From Phoebastria nigripes (taxonomy: Eukaryota > Chordata > Aves > Procellariiformes > Diomedeidae): DNA of 64,000 bases. The notes under the pieces were generated by a model, which searched no databases, was not told the origin of the DNA, and was given only the letters and a program-made list of their open reading frames with translations. Position 1 is the stretch's first letter; the number at the start of each line of letters is the position of its first letter. Positions 60,669 to 64,000 of this stretch are shown here, one piece after another. The stretch is taken from contig JAYKAV010001267.1 of NCBI GenBank assembly GCA_035582835.1, forward strand, positions 548,804 through 612,803, given 5' to 3'. The translations under genes and the position numbers were made by a program.

Positions 60669-63600
60669 ATTAAGAAACTCAACGTTAAGAAAAGCCAGTG
60701 CTGAGATCAGTCAGCCGGAACTACTACCTAAAAGTATTTAGAAAAGTTATTCCTCAGACACCTTTTCTCCTGTTAATCCGAAGACAAGCATAATACATAT
60801 GTTTAAACCAAATATTTTTTTAATATGCTGAAAACACTGACTTAGCAAATTACATAGGACATCACAACTGGGAGCTTAGTGACAAATGCTGTTTTATGGC
60901 ATACTCAGAAATAACCACTATTGACCATTACTTCCCTTTCCTTTGCCTACAACCCATATGTGTCAGCATGCATCCTGTTCTTCCATGACACCCCACACTT
61001 TTCTTCCTTTCCGAAGAAATGAGCAGATCCAGAAGAACATCCCAACACAGTAACAATTGTAGGCATAGTTTCTGAGATCCATCCAGAGAGCCAGAGTTCC
61101 TATCAGTCTTAGGATACAACAAAGGTTAACTGAGACACTGATGTTTTGTGCTAGTACCTGCTCCTCCCATAGATAGATGTGGGTTTTATTCTATGAAATA
61201 TACGTAGGATTGCATCTTGATAGTGTCTTACAGACAAGCAGTGTGACTGTCCTCCAGAGTCAATGTTATAACAGCAAAGCAAGCTGTGAATAGCAGTGGA
61301 CAGAGTTAATTAAGGTCTTGTCCCAAACACTGATTCAAAGCCACATACACTCACACAGAATGTGCCACCCGCAAACCACCATCACAAATTTTCAGGCTGC
61401 TGTCAGATGAAAGAAAGTGTAAATGGAAGACAGGCAGAAGCAACATAATCTGCCTTCCACTGGTCTAAGGTTTTTTTTGTCAAATATAAAGGGCAAAGCT
61501 TATAGAGGGAAGGCTATATATAAATCCCAATACCTCATTTTATGAATCTGATCATGAGACACCTGTATTGGGCTAACAACAAATAATTGCACATCTTCAT
61601 ATCACCTCAGAAAACACATAACAGGTGACTGGTGCATTTTGATTGTCAGTCAGCTTGGGTAAGTAGAATTTCAGGTTTCATTTATCCTTATGGACATTGC
61701 CATTAGCTCTCTCAAGTGTCTTGCAGGTCTGTTAGCCTAACATCTCCCAGCTGACCTAGTGGAAAATGGCAGCTTCCACACTCCCTGTGCTTTGAAAATA
61801 TATGGGTAAACCTGCCTCAATGAATTTCCCATCTCTTTGGATTTGGTTAGTATTTGTTAGTATATGTTTAAGGAATGATGCCTGAAATCTCTCCCCAAAG
61901 CATCTTAAACCCTGTAAAGTCAGTTTTGATTATTACAAGACAGTGGACCAGAAGAAGATGCAGACTCTAAATGAGAATTCGCTCTGCAGCTCAGAGCTGG
62001 ACTTTGCAAGGAAGACAGTGTGCCTGCTCCATTATCCTACCGCTTGCCCTGCTGTACATGGAATTCCTGATTTGAAGGAAAGGCTTTTTGAATTCAATAG
62101 CTCCTTCTGGTGGTCTGAAAGAAAATGCTTGGTTACAGTCTGCTCACAGTAATGCAGCATTAATGCACAATTCATTCAGTAATCATATGTTTCAGCAACA
62201 GCTAGAAGTTATGCCATGAGTAAAACAAACATTAAACTTATGATTCAAAAAATATGCCATGCCAGCTATATTCTACATTACTGTCATAAAGGAGACAAGG
62301 TTTCTAGTAAATCCTCCTTTCCTCTCATTCCACCACAATATTGCTGTGAATTTTCTTCCATATGGTAACTAAGGAAACATGAAGAAAGGTGATGGGATGA
62401 AAAGTGGCAGAAGTCACAAGTTCTGGGCTACTGGCCCAGCAAATTTAAGGGAAGTCCTTAATAAAGTATTTGGCAAGGCACATCTCAGAGCCAGTGGTTC
62501 TGATTTTGAAGGAATGATCAACTCATAAGAGAGTGATTTGATCCAAACCTTGCTGAAGACAGAGGGACATCCTCTAGCAACAGGAATGTGCTTTTGGTCA
62601 GGCTCAAGGACACCACCTTCAAGGAGGAAGAACACATTACAAAATCTCTGATCAACAGACCTTGAGACGCCCAAGAGCTTTTGTTTTTTCTTTTTATCCT
62701 CAGATTGCCCACTGTTAAGACAGATACTATCCTCTTTTAGGCTCACCTCTTAAAGAGTAATAACCACACGGCATTTACAAGGAATGCATTCTGTCCTAGC
62801 CAATCTCAGTAACATTACATCATTCCCCATCTATGCAAACAAAACAGTGCTTTGGGACTTATAAGCAGCAGTCCCTAGCCTTGTTTCTAAATGATGCATT
62901 GTTTTTAATTAACAAAATTCACTGTCAGGTCTCTACAAATGTATTTCCTATCTGATGGTCCTTTTAAGACTTATCTGGTAAGATATTCGTGGTTTCTGTC
63001 AGAGGACTCCGGAGAAGATCTTTCACATCCCACCTCCAGCAGGGCATGCGTGAATAACTCCACTCAGCTGGACCCTGGATGCCTTAGATTCTGCTTAAGT
63101 GAAGCACCAAATAGAGCTTCAAATTAAACCAAAAAGAGAAACTTTATTTAAAATTACAACTGAGTCATGGTCTGCCCACACTTTCACCAAACTTTATGCT
63201 TGGCAAAACCCAAGATTTTACGGAACTTATGAATAAGACAGATGATTAAATGAACTTTAAAATCCAGACCATGTATCTTTCTAAATACAACTTCACTTAA
63301 AATATTTGTAATCCAGATTTTGTTGAAAACCAATACAGTATAAACTGAAGTGAAATCAATCTATTTTTGCCCAAAAATATATACTTAAAAAAACAGTACT
63401 AAGGGCAAAAAAACCAAAATCAGAATCTAAACAATAGTTCCATTTTTCTAATCTACATATCTTTCCTGTCAACAGCCCTCATTGATGTCAGTGTGAATTT
63501 TAGAATATGGCCTGGCTGGTACCATCACCGAGGTACCAAAGGAAACCTAATCTCACACATTACAAAGTGATTATTTTTTAACTTGATGCAGTATTTGGGC

Positions 63601-64000
63601 TGGAGCCTGCTCAGAAGACTGGGGGGAAATCGGTTTGGGGTTGACTGCTGATGCTGTGCTACTAGGTGATTTGAACTCTTTTTGGATGTCAATTCAGCAT
63701 TAGCTATTATTCATTACAAAGGGTGCTCCACATTATACAAGAAAGCAGCAGGGATGTTCCTGAATTGGGGGAGCTAGCAAGAAATAAACAGAGAATGCAC
63801 CCCTGGGAGAGCCAGGGAAGGATGTTCTCCCTTCCTGAATGGCATGTGTGAGGCTTGTGTCTCCGGGACGCTGGAAGAAACATGCTCTGAGAGAGGTTTT
63901 GAAGGAAGAAGCTTGCAGTCAGGGTGCCTTGTGCTAGTCAGTACTTAGTTTTGTGGGCAATGATGAACTGTGTGGCTCTAAATGAGAGCCTCAAAGGTGG
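60669..64000. other. Unique non-coding DNA to the right edge, no gene seen
   Basis: No recognisable gene or repeat family. A 110-codon minus frame at 62414-62746 has no domain or splice context and is taken as chance. Composition is AT-rich with ordinary poly-A and poly-T stretches. Confidence 0.6.

Noticed and set aside
62414..62746. 110-codon minus frame
   Set aside because: No domain, no splice context and low-complexity Lys-rich parts. Treated as chance.
1..64000. Endogenous retrovirus, CRISPR array, operons or other bacterial-type systems
   Set aside because: I saw no LTR pairs, primer-binding site or retroviral motifs, no regularly spaced repeats, and no dense tandem reading frames. 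All dispersed repeats recognised are non-LTR LINE or fold-back types.

Overview
This window is non-coding DNA from a bird, or at least an archosaur, genome. The main evidence is chicken-repeat-1 (CR1) retrotransposons. Three young copies (13958-14203, 38265-38905, 50059-50373) end in the bird-type octamer ATTCTATG and are nearly identical where they overlap. A fourth, the fragment at the left edge, comes from the reverse transcriptase part of a CR1. Older amniote repeats lie beneath them: divergent CR1 relics (4476-4720, 22497-23460, 26929-27601), LINE2/MIR-type tails (48700-48828, 56190-56345, 60260-60412, 60460-60668) and small fold-back elements (22261-22328, 55190-55385). The DNA is AT-rich overall and CpG-poor except in two patches. 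Isolated single n characters are scattered through it, as in a draft assembly.

Layout. 1-247 is a minus-strand CR1 fragment running off the left edge. 248-13957 is unique sequence with one plus-strand ancient CR1, a possible tRNA-derived SINE and a CpG-enriched patch near 7.9-8.3 kb. 13958-27601 holds one young and two old CR1 copies, all on the minus strand. 27602-38264 is a 10.7-kb stretch with only minor tandem repeats. 38265-38905 is the longest young CR1 copy and keeps an open C-terminal part of ORF2. 38906-50058 is mostly unique. 50059-50373 is the only young CR1 on the plus strand. 50374-64000 is the most varied part: a CpG-enriched stretch at 53.5-54.5 kb, a fold-back repeat, a minus-strand open segment near 57.3 kb that ends in a good splice donor and is the only stretch here resembling a protein-coding exon, a pentanucleotide microsatellite, and two neighbouring LINE2-type tails.

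I recognise no complete gene, rRNA, tRNA, CRISPR array or bacterial feature. The reading frames are short (the longest is 183 codons) and most look like chance in AT-rich DNA. The window is best read as an intergenic interval or a very large intron. Repeat family names rest on remembered consensus sequences, not on a database search. I found no convincing previously undescribed system; the best leads are the candidate exon and the CpG-enriched stretch near 54 kb.
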